In this document: positions 41,577 to 50,688 of the stretch, one piece after another
How positions within the stretch are numbered: position 1 is the first letter of the stretch
Layout of the letters: the number at the start of each line of letters is the position of its first letter
NCBI RefSeq assembly: GCF_020889785.1
Contig: NZ_JACMYK010000025.1
Span: 1 to 64,000, forward strand
Reading direction: 5' to 3'
DNA from: Bradyrhizobium acaciae
GTDB lineage: Bacteria; Pseudomonadota; Alphaproteobacteria; Rhizobiales; Xanthobacteraceae
Length of the DNA: 64,000 bases
Translations under genes and position numbers: made by a program
Notes under the pieces: generated by a model
Databases searched by the model: none
What the model was told of the DNA's origin: nothing
The model's input: the letters and a program-made list of their open reading frames with translations, nothing else

Positions 41577-43030
41577 CGCGATACGAGGGCACGAGTTCCG
41601 GGCGATCCATTCTCACCGGCGGTTGGCTGCTGCGGTTGCGAGGCCCGGAATGCATCCTGCAGACGAGCGATGCCAGAACGCCGCGCATCCGCGTCCGATG
41701 ACGTGCTCTGCGCGGTGCTGATGGTGCCTGCGTCGTCCCGAATCCACGAAGCGACGAAATGGCCGAGCCGTCGCCACGTGACCGACATCGAGGGGACTAC
41801 GCCATTCTCGCGCGTCACTGTCACCCATTGGCCGACCGGACAAGCGGACGCCTCTGCCGTCGCTGCTTGCTGCACCGGTCCGCCGTCGTTCGCCGCGTCC
41901 GGGGTAATGATGGCGTAGAGCTCGCGCCGCTCGGTTTGCGGGAACGGAACGGCAAAGCGTTCATCGGTCTTGTCGCTGGTCTTCGGCACAACCGCAGTGA
42001 CGACGCCGGATCGCAACGAACTCCCGTCGATGCGGACGCGCGTGCCGGGCGTCATGCTCTGGCCCTGCCGGTAGGAGAAGATGGCGACAATAAAGGGCTT
42101 ATCACAGTTGATGACGGAGCTGATGGTGTCACCGGCGCTCACGTGCCGTCCCATCGCGGCTCCGACGGTCAATACCTTGCCCTGGCCGCGCGCAAGGACT
42201 TTGGCGTCGGCCAAAGTCGCCAGCCGTTTTTGTTCGGCGTCGATCAGCTGCTCCAGGTCGGCAAGCACGGCGGTTTGCTGCTTTTCCTCGATTTTCATCC
42301 GCATGGCGTCCAGATCGATGTCCCTGCGTTTCTGAGCCAGATTATTGAGAGCTACCAATTCGTCGCCGATATAGATGCCCTTGCTCAGAGCGTTGAGCTG
42401 TGCCGTCTTTTGATTCAGCTTGGCCACTTCTGCATCCGCGCCATGCATGGCCGCCGCATATTGCTGGGTCGTCGGCCTCAGCATGTCCATGCTCGCGGCA
42501 TTGCGTGTCACCATGTTGGTCTGTCTGTCGACCAGGGCTTTCTTTTCACTTGTCGCAGCGTTGGATTGAGCAACGCGGGCGCGAAGCTCCTCGATCTGCG
42601 ACTGGAACTGCCCCTTGAGCTGGTTTGTCTGGTCAGCGAGCTCGCCGTCGAGAGACGAAACATAGTTGACGTCCGAGTCGTATTTTGAGCGTGTCGCATC
42701 GAGCTTCTGCCGTGCGTCGGACGCCTTTTCCTGCAACGAGATGAGTGTCCCGCGGTCAAGTCTTGGATTGCTGATTTGCGCCAGCGTGTCGCCATCGTGG
42801 ACGTCACGGCCGGGGAGCGCGGTCAACAGATCGATTTCGCCACTGATTGGGGCCGTCAGAAGCGTAACGGGTGCGTTGATCACGGCGCGATCGGATTGAT
42901 CTGCGATGATCGGCGGCGCTACCGCCGTCAGCATCAGGATAGACAGCAATCCCGCGACGCCAACCGCGGATATTCTCAGTATTCCCTGATGTTTCCGCAC
43001 GGTGCCGCGGGTGTCGGATCTGTCAATCAT
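41573..43030 (-). CDS. HlyD/membrane-fusion-type periplasmic adaptor, BgsB-like
   Basis: A 485-residue protein from the ATG at 43030 (AAAGAGAGCTG upstream). One N-terminal membrane helix (residues 17-39) is followed by a lipoyl/barrel half (VTLLTAPISGEIDLLTALPG), a long coiled coil of about 100-290 (SLQEKASDARQKLDATRSK onward), and the second lipoyl half (ARGQGKVLTVGAAMGRHVSA). It resembles membrane fusion proteins that pair with polysaccharide synthases, such as BgsB with BgsA, rather than multidrug pumps. It is the first gene of the operon. The C-terminal 60 residues are low-complexity. Confidence 0.88.
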   Translation of the reverse strand: MIDRSDTRGTVRKHQGILRISAVGVAGLLSILMLTAVAPPIIADQSDRAVINAPVTLLTAPISGEIDLLTALPGRDVHDGDTLAQISNPRLDRGTLISLQEKASDARQKLDATRSKYDSDVNYVSSLDGELADQTNQLKGQFQSQIEELRARVAQSNAATSEKKALVDRQTNMVTRNAASMDMLRPTTQQYAAAMHGADAEVAKLNQKTAQLNALSKGIYIGDELVALNNLAQKRRDIDLDAMRMKIEEKQQTAVLADLEQLIDAEQKRLATLADAKVLARGQGKVLTVGAAMGRHVSAGDTISSVINCDKPFIVAIFSYRQGQSMTPGTRVRIDGSSLRSGVVTAVVPKTSDKTDERFAVPFPQTERRELYAIITPDAANDGGPVQQAATAEASACPVGQWVTVTRENGVVPSMSVTWRRLGHFVASWIRDDAGTISTAQSTSSDADARRSGIARLQDAFRASQPQQPTAGENGSPGTRALVSR

Positions 43031-43137
43031 CAGCTCTCTTTCGGTTGGGAGATTGGGAGGCCTTCGGAGCGCACTGCTTGTGGTTGGCGGACTGTTTTTC
43101 GCGGCGCCGGTTAGCGACTGCAACAATGCTGACCGCA

Positions 43138-43153
43138 TTTGGTTGCTACCAAA
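43138..43153. promoter_or_regulatory. TTTGGT-TGCT-ACCAAA palindrome upstream of the glycan operon
   Basis: The 474-base gap 43031-43504 between the glycan operon and aidB has no credible gene. It holds this perfect six-base-arm inverted repeat, 108 bases upstream of the adaptor start, in a locally AT-richer stretch. It may be a regulator site for the operon. The rest of the gap shows nothing I can name. Confidence 0.35.
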
Positions 43154-43504
43154 AATGAGGCGATGAAAATTGCAGCAAGAACGGTGGACCACAAGGGAAG
43201 TGGTTTCCAAACTGGAGGGCAGGTTCCAACTGCAAGGACGGGTGGTCAGTCGAGGTCAAAAGGGCGCTCGCAGCTTTCCGCGCCCCTGGCGACGCCGGTA
43301 TTGCGCCGCTATTGGCGCGGGCATCAGCCGCGCGGGGCAAATCAGCCCAATTCATGAATAGGGGGCCCAGCGAAAACCGTATTTTTCGCTGCCCGGCACA
43401 TCCTTGCGGGCTATGATCCCCCCGATTCCAATGCGCGACGATTGGCCCGATATCCCGACCGTTGTAGGACCAAGCGCGCAGCGAGACCCATTGCCGAGGA
43501 GACC

Positions 43505-45148
43505 ATGACGCAGGCTCCGTTTGCCACCCACGACGTGCTCAACCAGTCGCCGCCGTTTTGGAACGTCGACCTGTTCGCGACCGACGCGCCGCTGGTCGCG
43601 GCCGTCGCCGCCAATGGCGGGGCAGCGGCTGCCGCTGAGCTGTCGGATTTCGGCAAGCATTGGGGCTCCGCCGTTATGGCCGAGCGCGGCCGTATCGCCA
43701 ACGAGAACACGCCGAAACTGCGCACCTTCGACGCCAGGGGCAATCGCCGCGACGACGTCGAGTTTCATCCGGCCTATCACGAGCTGATGGCGCATTCCGC
43801 GCATGCCGGCGTGCACAATTCGACCTGGACCGCCGATGGCAAATCGGCCGGCGGCGCGGCCGAGGTGGTGCGCGCGGCAAAATTCTATATCGCGGCCCAG
43901 GTCGAGACTGGCCATCTCTGCCCGATCACGATGACGCGCGCGTCGGTCGCGGCGCTGGCCTCGCAGCCCGACATTCTGGCGAAGACGATGCCTGTGATCG
44001 GCACGCGCGCCTACGATCCGGGCTTCGCGCCATGGTGGACCAAGCGCGGCATGACGCTCGGCATGGGCATGACGGAAAAACAGGGCGGCACCGATGTGCG
44101 CGCCAACATGACCCGCGCCGCGCGCGACGGTGACGGCTATCGCATCACCGGGCACAAATGGTTCATGTCGGCGCCGATGTGCGACGCGTTCCTGGTGCTG
44201 GCGCAGGCCAAGGACGGCTTGAGCTGCTTCTTCATGCCGCGCTTCGCGCCCGACGGCACCGTCAACGCGATCCACTTCCAGCGCCTGAAGGACAAGCTCG
44301 GCAACCGCTCCAATGCCTCGTCCGAGGTCGAATTCCACGGCGCCCATGCCGAATTGATCGGCGAGGAGGGCAAGGGCATCCGCACCATCATCCAGATGGT
44401 GCAGCTGACGCGGCAGGATTGCGCGATCGCATCCGCAGGGCTGATGCGCTCCGGGCTGGCGCACGCGCTCAATCACGCGCGGCATCGCAGCGTGTTCCAG
44501 AAGCATCTCGCCGACCAGCCGCTGATGCAGGCGGTGCTCTCGGACATGGCGCTGCATGTCGAGGCGTCGATCGCGCTGGTGATGCGGCTCTGCCGCGCGT
44601 TCGACCGCGCGCCCACCGATGCGGGCGAGGCCGCCTATATGCGGCTGCTGACGCCGGCGATCAAATACTGGACCTGCAAGAGCGCGCCTGGCTTCGTTTA
44701 CGAGGCGATGGAGTGCCTCGGTGGCAACGGCTATGTCGAGGAAGGCATTCTGGCACGGCACTACCGGGAGTCGCCGGTCAACGCGATCTGGGAAGGCTCC
44801 GGCAACGTGATGTGCCTTGACGTGTTGCGCGCGCTCGGCCGCGAGGCCGATGCCGCGCTCGCCGTGCTGCGTGCGCTCGCCGACGAGACCAAGGGCCTGC
44901 CGGGCGCGGCCGAGACCGTTGCCTCGATCGGACAATCGTTCCGCCGCCCGGACAGCGAGCGCGTTGCGCGGCTTGCGGTCGAGCAGCTGGCGCTGCTCGC
45001 GGCCGCCGCGGCGCTCAACCAGGTCTCGCCAGGGAGTGCCGAGCTGTTCGCGGCGACACGGCTTGCCGAACGCCACGCCGGCATGTACGGCGCGGTGGAC
45101 CTCTCCGATGCTGATCAACGCGCGCTGCTTGCGCGGGCGCTGCCATGA
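43505..45148 (+). CDS. aidB: AidB-like acyl-CoA dehydrogenase
   Basis: A 547-residue flavoprotein with AidB layout from the ATG at 43505 (CGAGGAGACC upstream). Near-identical AidB blocks are DVEFHPAYHELM, GHLCPITMTRASVAAL, MTLGMGMTEKQGGTDVRANM, SCFFMPRFAPDGTVNAIHF, LKDKLGNRSNASSEVEF and VNAIWEGSGNVMCLDVLRAL. AidB of E. coli binds DNA and protects it during alkylation stress; isovaleryl-CoA dehydrogenase activity is weak. Here there is no ada or alkB neighbour. It is likely co-transcribed with the following CPBP gene (10-base gap). Confidence 0.92.
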   Translation: MTQAPFATHDVLNQSPPFWNVDLFATDAPLVAAVAANGGAAAAAELSDFGKHWGSAVMAERGRIANENTPKLRTFDARGNRRDDVEFHPAYHELMAHSAHAGVHNSTWTADGKSAGGAAEVVRAAKFYIAAQVETGHLCPITMTRASVAALASQPDILAKTMPVIGTRAYDPGFAPWWTKRGMTLGMGMTEKQGGTDVRANMTRAARDGDGYRITGHKWFMSAPMCDAFLVLAQAKDGLSCFFMPRFAPDGTVNAIHFQRLKDKLGNRSNASSEVEFHGAHAELIGEEGKGIRTIIQMVQLTRQDCAIASAGLMRSGLAHALNHARHRSVFQKHLADQPLMQAVLSDMALHVEASIALVMRLCRAFDRAPTDAGEAAYMRLLTPAIKYWTCKSAPGFVYEAMECLGGNGYVEEGILARHYRESPVNAIWEGSGNVMCLDVLRALGREADAALAVLRALADETKGLPGAAETVASIGQSFRRPDSERVARLAVEQLALLAAAAALNQVSPGSAELFAATRLAERHAGMYGAVDLSDADQRALLARALP

Positions 45149-45158
45149 AGGTTTGCTG

Positions 45159-45929
45159 ATGGACGCACTCAATCCCGATACTCCGCCGTCGGCGGTCGAG
45201 CCGCCGCCACTCCCGACGCGGGTCTGGAAGTTCTGGGGCACCGCGCTGTGGGGCCTGGTCATCTTCATCGCGATGTTCCTCGGCCAGGTCGCGGTCATCG
45301 TCTGGCGCATCGTCGCGCAGGGCGGGGAACTGTCGGCGGGGGGCATCACCCATGTGGTTGCCGACGGCCTGACGATCTCGCTCTCGGTGCTCGCCGGCCT
45401 GCCGATGGTGCTGCTGGTGCTGTGGTTCGCGATCCGCCGGACCAGGATATCGTTTGCCGACTATCTCGGGCTGCACTGGACGTCGTGGAGGAACGTCATC
45501 ATCGGCGTCGTTTCGCTGATCGTGCTGGTCGGCGCCTGGGACATGGTGTCCCGCGCCGCCGGCCGCGAGGTGGCGCCGGGCTTCATGGGCGACGTGCTGA
45601 AATCAGCGCAGGAACACAGCGCGCTGTGGCTTCTGGTGATCGCCTTCGCCGTCGCCGCGCCGCTCTGGGAGGAACTGTTCGCGCGCGGCTGGCTCTATCG
45701 CGGCTGGTCGGAATCCCGGCTCGGCCCGTACGGCGCAATCCTGCTGTCGTCGATCGTCTGGACCGTGATGCACCTGCAATACGACTGGTTCTTCCTTTGC
45801 CAGGTGCTGACGATCGGGCTCCTGTTCGGCTATCTGCGCTTCCGCACCGGTTCGACCTGGCTGACCATCCTGCTGCACGGCCTGAACAATTTCGCGGCGA
45901 CGATCCAGACCTGGTGGCTGGCGGGGTGA
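45159..45929 (+). CDS. CPBP family intramembrane metalloprotease
   Basis: A 256-residue membrane protein. The CPBP/CAAX-protease motifs are intact: the EExxxR element in PLWEELFARGWLYRGW, the histidine of VWTVMHLQYDWFF, and the His-Asn of LLHGLNNFAATIQ. A Pro-rich N-terminus precedes the first helix. These Rce1-like enzymes cleave in the membrane; bacterial substrates are mostly unknown. It is followed 65 bases later by a second, diverged member of the same family. Confidence 0.88.
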   Translation: MDALNPDTPPSAVEPPPLPTRVWKFWGTALWGLVIFIAMFLGQVAVIVWRIVAQGGELSAGGITHVVADGLTISLSVLAGLPMVLLVLWFAIRRTRISFADYLGLHWTSWRNVIIGVVSLIVLVGAWDMVSRAAGREVAPGFMGDVLKSAQEHSALWLLVIAFAVAAPLWEELFARGWLYRGWSESRLGPYGAILLSSIVWTVMHLQYDWFFLCQVLTIGLLFGYLRFRTGSTWLTILLHGLNNFAATIQTWWLAG

Positions 45930-45994
45930 TCGTCCGATATGTTAGGTTGAGCTCGGGCCCACCTTCGCTGCAAAATTGTTGCAGAAAAATCCAC

Positions 45995-46753
45995 ATGTCG
46001 AACTTTGAGAATGCCGGCGCGCGGATGCCTACATCGGCGCCGCCGCCCCGGACCTGGGACTTCTGGGAGACGGCGCTCGTCACTCTGATCGCCTACGGCG
46101 TCTATACGTTGGCATCAGGGTTAGCCTTGACGCAGATACTTGCTCTGCAAGACGGCGTAGCCAAGATGCCGCCGGCTCAATTGCGGGATTTCGCGGCCCA
46201 AGGACGATGGTCCGGCGCGGCCCTGATCATCGCGAGCCCGTGCACGATCGCCGTGCTTTGGATCGCGATCCGCGCGGCTGGCCGAGGGTTCTCCGAATAC
46301 CTTGCGCTCAACTGGCCGAGCGCGACCGAGACGGCGATTGGCTTTGGGGTCTTCGCGGGCCTTTTGGTGCTTGAGTCGATTATCTCATGGTACATCGGAG
46401 CAGACTATGCACCGATGAATGGGTTTCTCATCGTCAGAAGCTCGGGTGGCTTGCTCATCCTCTTGATCGCAGGCTGCGTCGCTGGACCGATCATGGAGGA
46501 ATTCATCATCCGCGGCTTTTTGTTTCGCGGTTGGTCACAGTCTTTCCCAGGTCCGATTGGAGCCATCATTTTGACGTCGATCGCCTGGGCGATGACGCAT
46601 GTTCAATTCGACTTTTCTGGAAAATTCTTGATTTTCGGGATGGGGTTGGCTCTCGGATATTCTCGCTGGCGCAGCAACTCGACCTGGCTGACCGTGATGG
46701 TGCATTCGACCTTCAACATGTTCCTGTTGTTTACAACAGGCCCATACGTCTAA
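45995..46753 (+). CDS. CPBP family intramembrane metalloprotease, second copy
   Basis: A 252-residue paralogue of the preceding gene with the same architecture: TWDFWETALVTLIAYGV at the first helix, IMEEFIIRGFLFRGWSQSF (EExxxR), WAMTHVQFDFSGKF and VHSTFNMFLLF. The base composition is clearly less GC-rich than the neighbours (many TTT, ATT and AAA codons), and identity with copy one is limited, so it may be an acquired gene rather than a recent duplicate. Substrate unknown. A hairpin terminator follows. Confidence 0.87.
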   Translation: MSNFENAGARMPTSAPPPRTWDFWETALVTLIAYGVYTLASGLALTQILALQDGVAKMPPAQLRDFAAQGRWSGAALIIASPCTIAVLWIAIRAAGRGFSEYLALNWPSATETAIGFGVFAGLLVLESIISWYIGADYAPMNGFLIVRSSGGLLILLIAGCVAGPIMEEFIIRGFLFRGWSQSFPGPIGAIILTSIAWAMTHVQFDFSGKFLIFGMGLALGYSRWRSNSTWLTVMVHSTFNMFLLFTTGPYV

Positions 46754-46768
46754 CGCTCAACCGCAGCA

Positions 46769-46789
46769 ATCACAGATCGGTCCTGTGAT
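46769..46789 (+). terminator. Hairpin after the second CPBP gene
   Basis: ATCACAG and CTGTGAT pair around ATCGGTC, 16 bases after the stop; AATTTCGCCGTTTTC follows. Weak to moderate terminator. Confidence 0.5.
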
Positions 46790-46954
46790 CGCGGCCAATT
46801 TCGCCGTTTTCTCAGCTTGCGCGCGCGGACCTCTCAGGAAGCCGACGAAGGGGATGCCAGCGCCCCCGTCAGAGTGCTATGATCTGGACCGATGAACGAG
46901 CGCGGGCCGGATCGAAACCAGGCAGCGGCGGCTGCCGTCGTGCGAGCTCTTCCC

Positions 46955-48166
46955 ATGGCTACGTTGTTCCGAATTCTTCTGGCCGGCGTTTTCGCGCTGG
47001 CGTCGCTCGGCGCCATCACGCAGCAGGTGCGCGATGGGGGCGTGACCGACACCGAAATCCGGATCGGCAATCTGATGCCGTATAGCGGCACGCTGGAAAT
47101 CTTCGGCCAGATCGGCAAGGCGGAGGCCGCCTATTTCGAGATGATCAACGAACGCGGCGGCATCAATGGCCGCAAGATCCGCTTCATGTCCTACGACGAT
47201 CTGTCGGATGCCGCCAACGCCATGGATCTGACGCGCATTCTCGTCGAGACCGACAACGTGCTGTTGATGTTCGGCTCGTTCGGCACGCCGGGAAATCTGG
47301 CGGTGCGGAAGTATCTCAACGAACGGCAGGTGCCCCAGCTTTTCGTCGCCTCCGGCGATCAGGAGCTCAGCGAGCCCTCGCTCTATCCGTGGACCATGGG
47401 CTGGCAGCCCTCATACCGTGAGGAGGGGCGCATCTACGCCAAATACATCCAGGCGTTCTATCCCGGAAAGAAGATCGTGGCGCTCTGGGAGAACGACCAG
47501 TTCGGGCGGGAATTGTTCAAGGGGCTGGTGCAGGGGCTGGGTGACGTCGCCCACAACATCAGGGTCGACATCGCCTATGATGTCGACGACCAGCATCTGG
47601 ATGGCCACATCTCGATCCTGAAGCAATCAGGCGCCGAGGTCTTCGTGTTTGCCGGCGTGCCGGAAAATGCCTCGAAGGTGATCCGCGCGGCGGCCGACCA
47701 CGGCTGGCGGCCGGTGTTTGTCGTGAACCAGATGGCGTCTTCGATCGAGACGGTGCTCAAGCCGGCCGGCACGGAGAATGCAACCGGCGTCATCACCGCC
47801 GCCTTCCTGAAGGATGCGAGCGATCCCGCCTGGAGCGAAGAGCAGGGCGCCTGGCGCAGCTTCCTCGACAAGTATACCAAAGCCGGCGGCAAGGATGACG
47901 CCGCCGCGGTCTATGGCTACGCCGCCGCCGAGACGCTGGTCCAGGTGCTCAGGCAATGCGGCAACGACCTGTCGCGCGAAAACGTCATGAAGCAGGCCGC
48001 CGCGCTCAGGGATTATCAGGCGTCGGCCTTGCTCCCGGGCATCACGATCAACACCGGACACTTCCGTCCGGTCGAACAATTGCGGTTGCTGCAATTCGAT
48101 GGCCGCAGCTGGCAGCCCATCGGCGACGTACTCGATACGGCGTTCACTGGATCGTCCGGAAAGTAG
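46955..48166 (+). CDS. ABC transporter substrate-binding protein, Leu/Ile/Val-binding type
   Basis: A 403-residue periplasmic binding protein. The ATG at 46955 gives a proper signal peptide (MATLFRILLAGVFALASLGA); an in-frame ATG at 46892 would add 21 residues and is less likely. Type I fold landmarks are ITDTEIRIGNLMPYSG-like GVTDTEIRIGNLMPYSG, YFEMINERGGINGRKI, LMFGSFGTPGNLAVRKYL and the C-terminal ATGVITAAFLKDASDP. This group is widely expanded in Bradyrhizobium and binds amino acids or aromatic acids. No permease or ATPase genes are adjacent, so it is an orphan. Confidence 0.88.
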   Translation: MATLFRILLAGVFALASLGAITQQVRDGGVTDTEIRIGNLMPYSGTLEIFGQIGKAEAAYFEMINERGGINGRKIRFMSYDDLSDAANAMDLTRILVETDNVLLMFGSFGTPGNLAVRKYLNERQVPQLFVASGDQELSEPSLYPWTMGWQPSYREEGRIYAKYIQAFYPGKKIVALWENDQFGRELFKGLVQGLGDVAHNIRVDIAYDVDDQHLDGHISILKQSGAEVFVFAGVPENASKVIRAAADHGWRPVFVVNQMASSIETVLKPAGTENATGVITAAFLKDASDPAWSEEQGAWRSFLDKYTKAGGKDDAAAVYGYAAAETLVQVLRQCGNDLSRENVMKQAAALRDYQASALLPGITINTGHFRPVEQLRLLQFDGRSWQPIGDVLDTAFTGSSGK

Positions 48167-48192
48167 CGGCGAGCGGCGCAAGCCGCCGGCTG

Positions 48193-49119
48193 CTAAGGCC
48201 CGACCGCCGCAATCACGATCGGCATCGTGATCGCGGCCAAAATCGTCTGCAGCGTGATGATCTGGGCGAGCAGCGGTGCGTCGCCGCCCATCTGGCGCGC
48301 CAGCACATAGGCTGACGGCGAGGTCGGCACCGCGGCGCAGGCGGCGACGATGGCGAGATTGGCGCCGGTGACGCCGAACCACACCGCGAGTGCAACGGTC
48401 AGCACGGGCATCAGGACGAGCTTCAGCACCAGCGCGAGGCTGGCTGCGAGGCTGGGGCGGAAGATGCCTTCCAGATGCAGCCCGGCCCCGGTGACCAGCA
48501 GGCCGATCGCCAGCGAAGAGCCGCCCAGCGCATCCGCGACGTCGTGCCAGATTTTCGGCAGCGGGATATGCGCGACGTTGATGGCGAGCCCGATCACGCA
48601 GGCCCAGATCAGCGGGTTCTTCACGACCGTCATCACGACCGCGCCCGCCGAGCGTTTTCCAGACGAGGCATACTTCGCCAGCACCGCAACGCTGAAGACG
48701 TTGACCAGCGGAATAATCGCAACCATCGCGACCGACGCCAGCGCAAGTCCGACCTTGCCGTACAGATTGCCCGACACCGACAGCGCAACATAGGTCTGCC
48801 AGCGCGTGGCGCCCTGGAAGATCGAGGTGAAGGCGGGACCGTCGACCCCGGCGTGGGCGAGCGGGCCGCGCAGCGCCAGACACAGCAGGCACATCACGAG
48901 CGCCGCGAGCAGCAGCGCACCGCCGGCGCCTGCGACCGGTACCGTCGACAGATCGGCCTTCACCAGCGTCTGCACCAGCAGCACCGGGAACAGGACGTAG
49001 TAGGTTAGCTGCTCCAGCCCATGCCATTGCGTGTCGAGCCGCATCAGCGTGCGCTTCAGGACAACGCCCAGCACGATCAGGAGGAACACCGGCAGCAGCG
49101 CCGCGATCACCGCGGCCAT
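48193..49119 (-). CDS. AEC family transporter (auxin efflux carrier-like)
   Basis: A 308-residue membrane protein with about ten helices in two halves. The ATG at 49119 starts MAAVIAALLPVFLLIVLGVV, two bases after the ruvX stop; the longer frame into ruvX is a shadow. Typical AEC features are YYVLFPVLLVQTLV, FQGATRWQTYVALS, KNPLIWACVIGLAIN and AACAAVPTSPSAYVLARQMG. Bacterial members export malonate, malate or other carboxylates; the substrate here is unknown. It forms an operon with ruvX. Confidence 0.9.
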   Translation of the reverse strand: MAAVIAALLPVFLLIVLGVVLKRTLMRLDTQWHGLEQLTYYVLFPVLLVQTLVKADLSTVPVAGAGGALLLAALVMCLLCLALRGPLAHAGVDGPAFTSIFQGATRWQTYVALSVSGNLYGKVGLALASVAMVAIIPLVNVFSVAVLAKYASSGKRSAGAVVMTVVKNPLIWACVIGLAINVAHIPLPKIWHDVADALGGSSLAIGLLVTGAGLHLEGIFRPSLAASLALVLKLVLMPVLTVALAVWFGVTGANLAIVAACAAVPTSPSAYVLARQMGGDAPLLAQIITLQTILAAITMPIVIAAVGP

Positions 49120-49121
49120 CG

Positions 49122-49604
49122 TCAGCGCTCCCCGCGCAGCTTCGCCAGCCGGTCCAGCGCGCCCTGCAGGATGAAGATCGCGGCGTGCTCGTCGATCACC
49201 TCGGCTCGGCGGGCGCGGCTGACGTCCATCCCGATCAGCTCGCGCTCGACCGCCGCAGTCGACAGCCGCTCGTCCCACAGCCCGATCGCAAGGGGGGTGA
49301 GGCCGGCGAAGTTGCGGGCGAATGCCCGGGTCGACTGCGCGCGCGGCCCCTCGCTGCCGTCCATGTTGATCGGAAGCCCGAGCACGAAGCCTACGGCGTT
49401 GCGCTCGGCCGCGATTGTGAGCAGCCGTGCCGCGTCGAGCTTGAACTGCTTGCGCTGGATGGTCTCGACGCCGGTCGCGAGCCGCCGGTCCGGATCGGAG
49501 ACGGCAACGCCGATGGTCTTGGTCCCGAGGTCGAGGCCGACAAGCGCGCCGCGCTCGGGCCAATGCGGTGCGGCTTCGATCAGGGGAAGGATGGGGGCGG
49601 GCAT
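49122..49604 (-). CDS. ruvX: Holliday junction resolvase RuvX (YqgF)
   Basis: A 160-residue RNase H-like protein of normal length. Catalytic acids occur in GALVGLDLGTKTIGVAVSDP (first Asp), FVLGLPINMDGSEGPRAQ, and DERLSTAAVERELI with the Glu of the third motif. YqgF/RuvX is an essential nuclease in several bacteria, linked to 16S pre-rRNA 5'-end processing and Holliday junction resolution. In Rhizobiales it commonly sits near gatCA and pyrB, as here in the wider neighbourhood. Confidence 0.93.
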   Translation of the reverse strand: MPAPILPLIEAAPHWPERGALVGLDLGTKTIGVAVSDPDRRLATGVETIQRKQFKLDAARLLTIAAERNAVGFVLGLPINMDGSEGPRAQSTRAFARNFAGLTPLAIGLWDERLSTAAVERELIGMDVSRARRAEVIDEHAAIFILQGALDRLAKLRGER

Positions 49605-49679
49605 GGCCTTGCGCTTAGCACGCAGCCGCGCGCCGAGGCAAAGCCCGGCGACGGGCGGGCGTCCATGCGAAAATGCCGA

Positions 49680-50570
49680 TCAGGCGGCGATCACCCGATC
49701 GTCGCCGGGAAGGCACGCGGCCAGTCCCTGTAACGCGCTGTACTGGTGCGCGGTGCGGCGCTGGATGAACAGCGTCTCGACACGCGCGTGCTGTGGATCG
49801 AGCTTGTGGATATGGATGTCGCGCTGGACGTGGTCGCGCGCGACGACGGCGCGCGGCAACAGCGTCACGCCCATGTCGGCGGCGACGCAGCCGACCATGC
49901 CGTCGAGCGTGCCAAGCTCGAAGCGCGCGGCCGACGGCCAGCCGAATTCGGTGAACACCTGTTCCAGGCGCTGCCGGTAGGTGCAGCCGGTGCGGAACAC
50001 CAGCGCGGTCGGGCCCGACTCCGGCGTGCCGGCGCGCAGGGCGGCAAGCGATTTCCAGCGCTGCGCGGTGACGAGCACCAGTTCCTCGGTGAAGGCTGAC
50101 GTCGCGATGAGTTCGGCGTGCTCGATCGGGCCGGCGACGAATGCGCCGTCGAGCGAGCCGTCGAGCACGGCGGCGACGAGATCGGCGGTCGGCGCGGTGC
50201 GCAAGGTCAGGCGCACCGCCGGATAACGGCGATGAAACTCGGCGAGCAGGGTCGGCAGCCGCACCGCAGCGGTCGTCTCCATCGAGCCGATCGACAGCGG
50301 TCCCTTCGGCTCGCCATCGTCGCGCGCGGCGAGAACCGCTTCGCGCGACAGCGCCGCCATGCGTTGCGCATACGGCAGCAGCCGGCGGCCGGCGCCGGTC
50401 AGCGACATGCCGCGGCTGTGACGCTCAAAGAGCGCAGTGCCGATCTCGGCCTCCAGCGCCTTGATGCGCTGGGTGACGTTGGACTGCACGGTATTGAGCT
50501 CGTCGGCGGCCTTGGTGATGCCGCCGAGGCGGGCGACCGTGGAAAAGGTGAGCAGGTCGGTCAATTCCAT
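49680..50570 (-). CDS. LysR family transcriptional regulator
   Basis: A 296-residue LTTR. The N-terminal helix-turn-helix is MELTDLLTFSTVARLGGITK followed by AADELNTVQSNVTQRIKALE, and the effector domain begins about residue 90 (GPLSIGSMETTAAVRLP). It is divergent from a nitronate monooxygenase gene; the gap has an ATTC-N9-GAAT LysR box. It therefore probably activates the nmo-nmo-NIPSNAP group. The effector is unknown. Confidence 0.92.
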   Translation of the reverse strand: MELTDLLTFSTVARLGGITKAADELNTVQSNVTQRIKALEAEIGTALFERHSRGMSLTGAGRRLLPYAQRMAALSREAVLAARDDGEPKGPLSIGSMETTAAVRLPTLLAEFHRRYPAVRLTLRTAPTADLVAAVLDGSLDGAFVAGPIEHAELIATSAFTEELVLVTAQRWKSLAALRAGTPESGPTALVFRTGCTYRQRLEQVFTEFGWPSAARFELGTLDGMVGCVAADMGVTLLPRAVVARDHVQRDIHIHKLDPQHARVETLFIQRRTAHQYSALQGLAACLPGDDRVIAA

Positions 50571-50613
50571 CTGGGATCACCGTTTCAAATCAGAGATGGG
50601 AGCGTTCTCTAGT

Positions 50614-50630
50614 ATTCATTTTCACAGAAT
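50614..50630. promoter_or_regulatory. LysR-type box ATTC-N9-GAAT
   Basis: The dyad ATTC-ATTTTCACA-GAAT contains the T-N11-A core of LTTR sites and lies in the 118-base gap between lysR and the first nitronate monooxygenase gene, 58 bases before that gene's start. Its position fits an activator recognition site. Confidence 0.65.
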
Positions 50631-50688
50631 GTTAGGCGCGCTTAGGCTGCGAGTCCAGAACAGCAAATTCAAAACGGGGAGCGAGCGC

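Noticed and set aside
47627-49027. A minus-strand open frame of 466 codons
   Set aside because: Out-of-frame reading of the AEC transporter continued antisense to the binding-protein gene.
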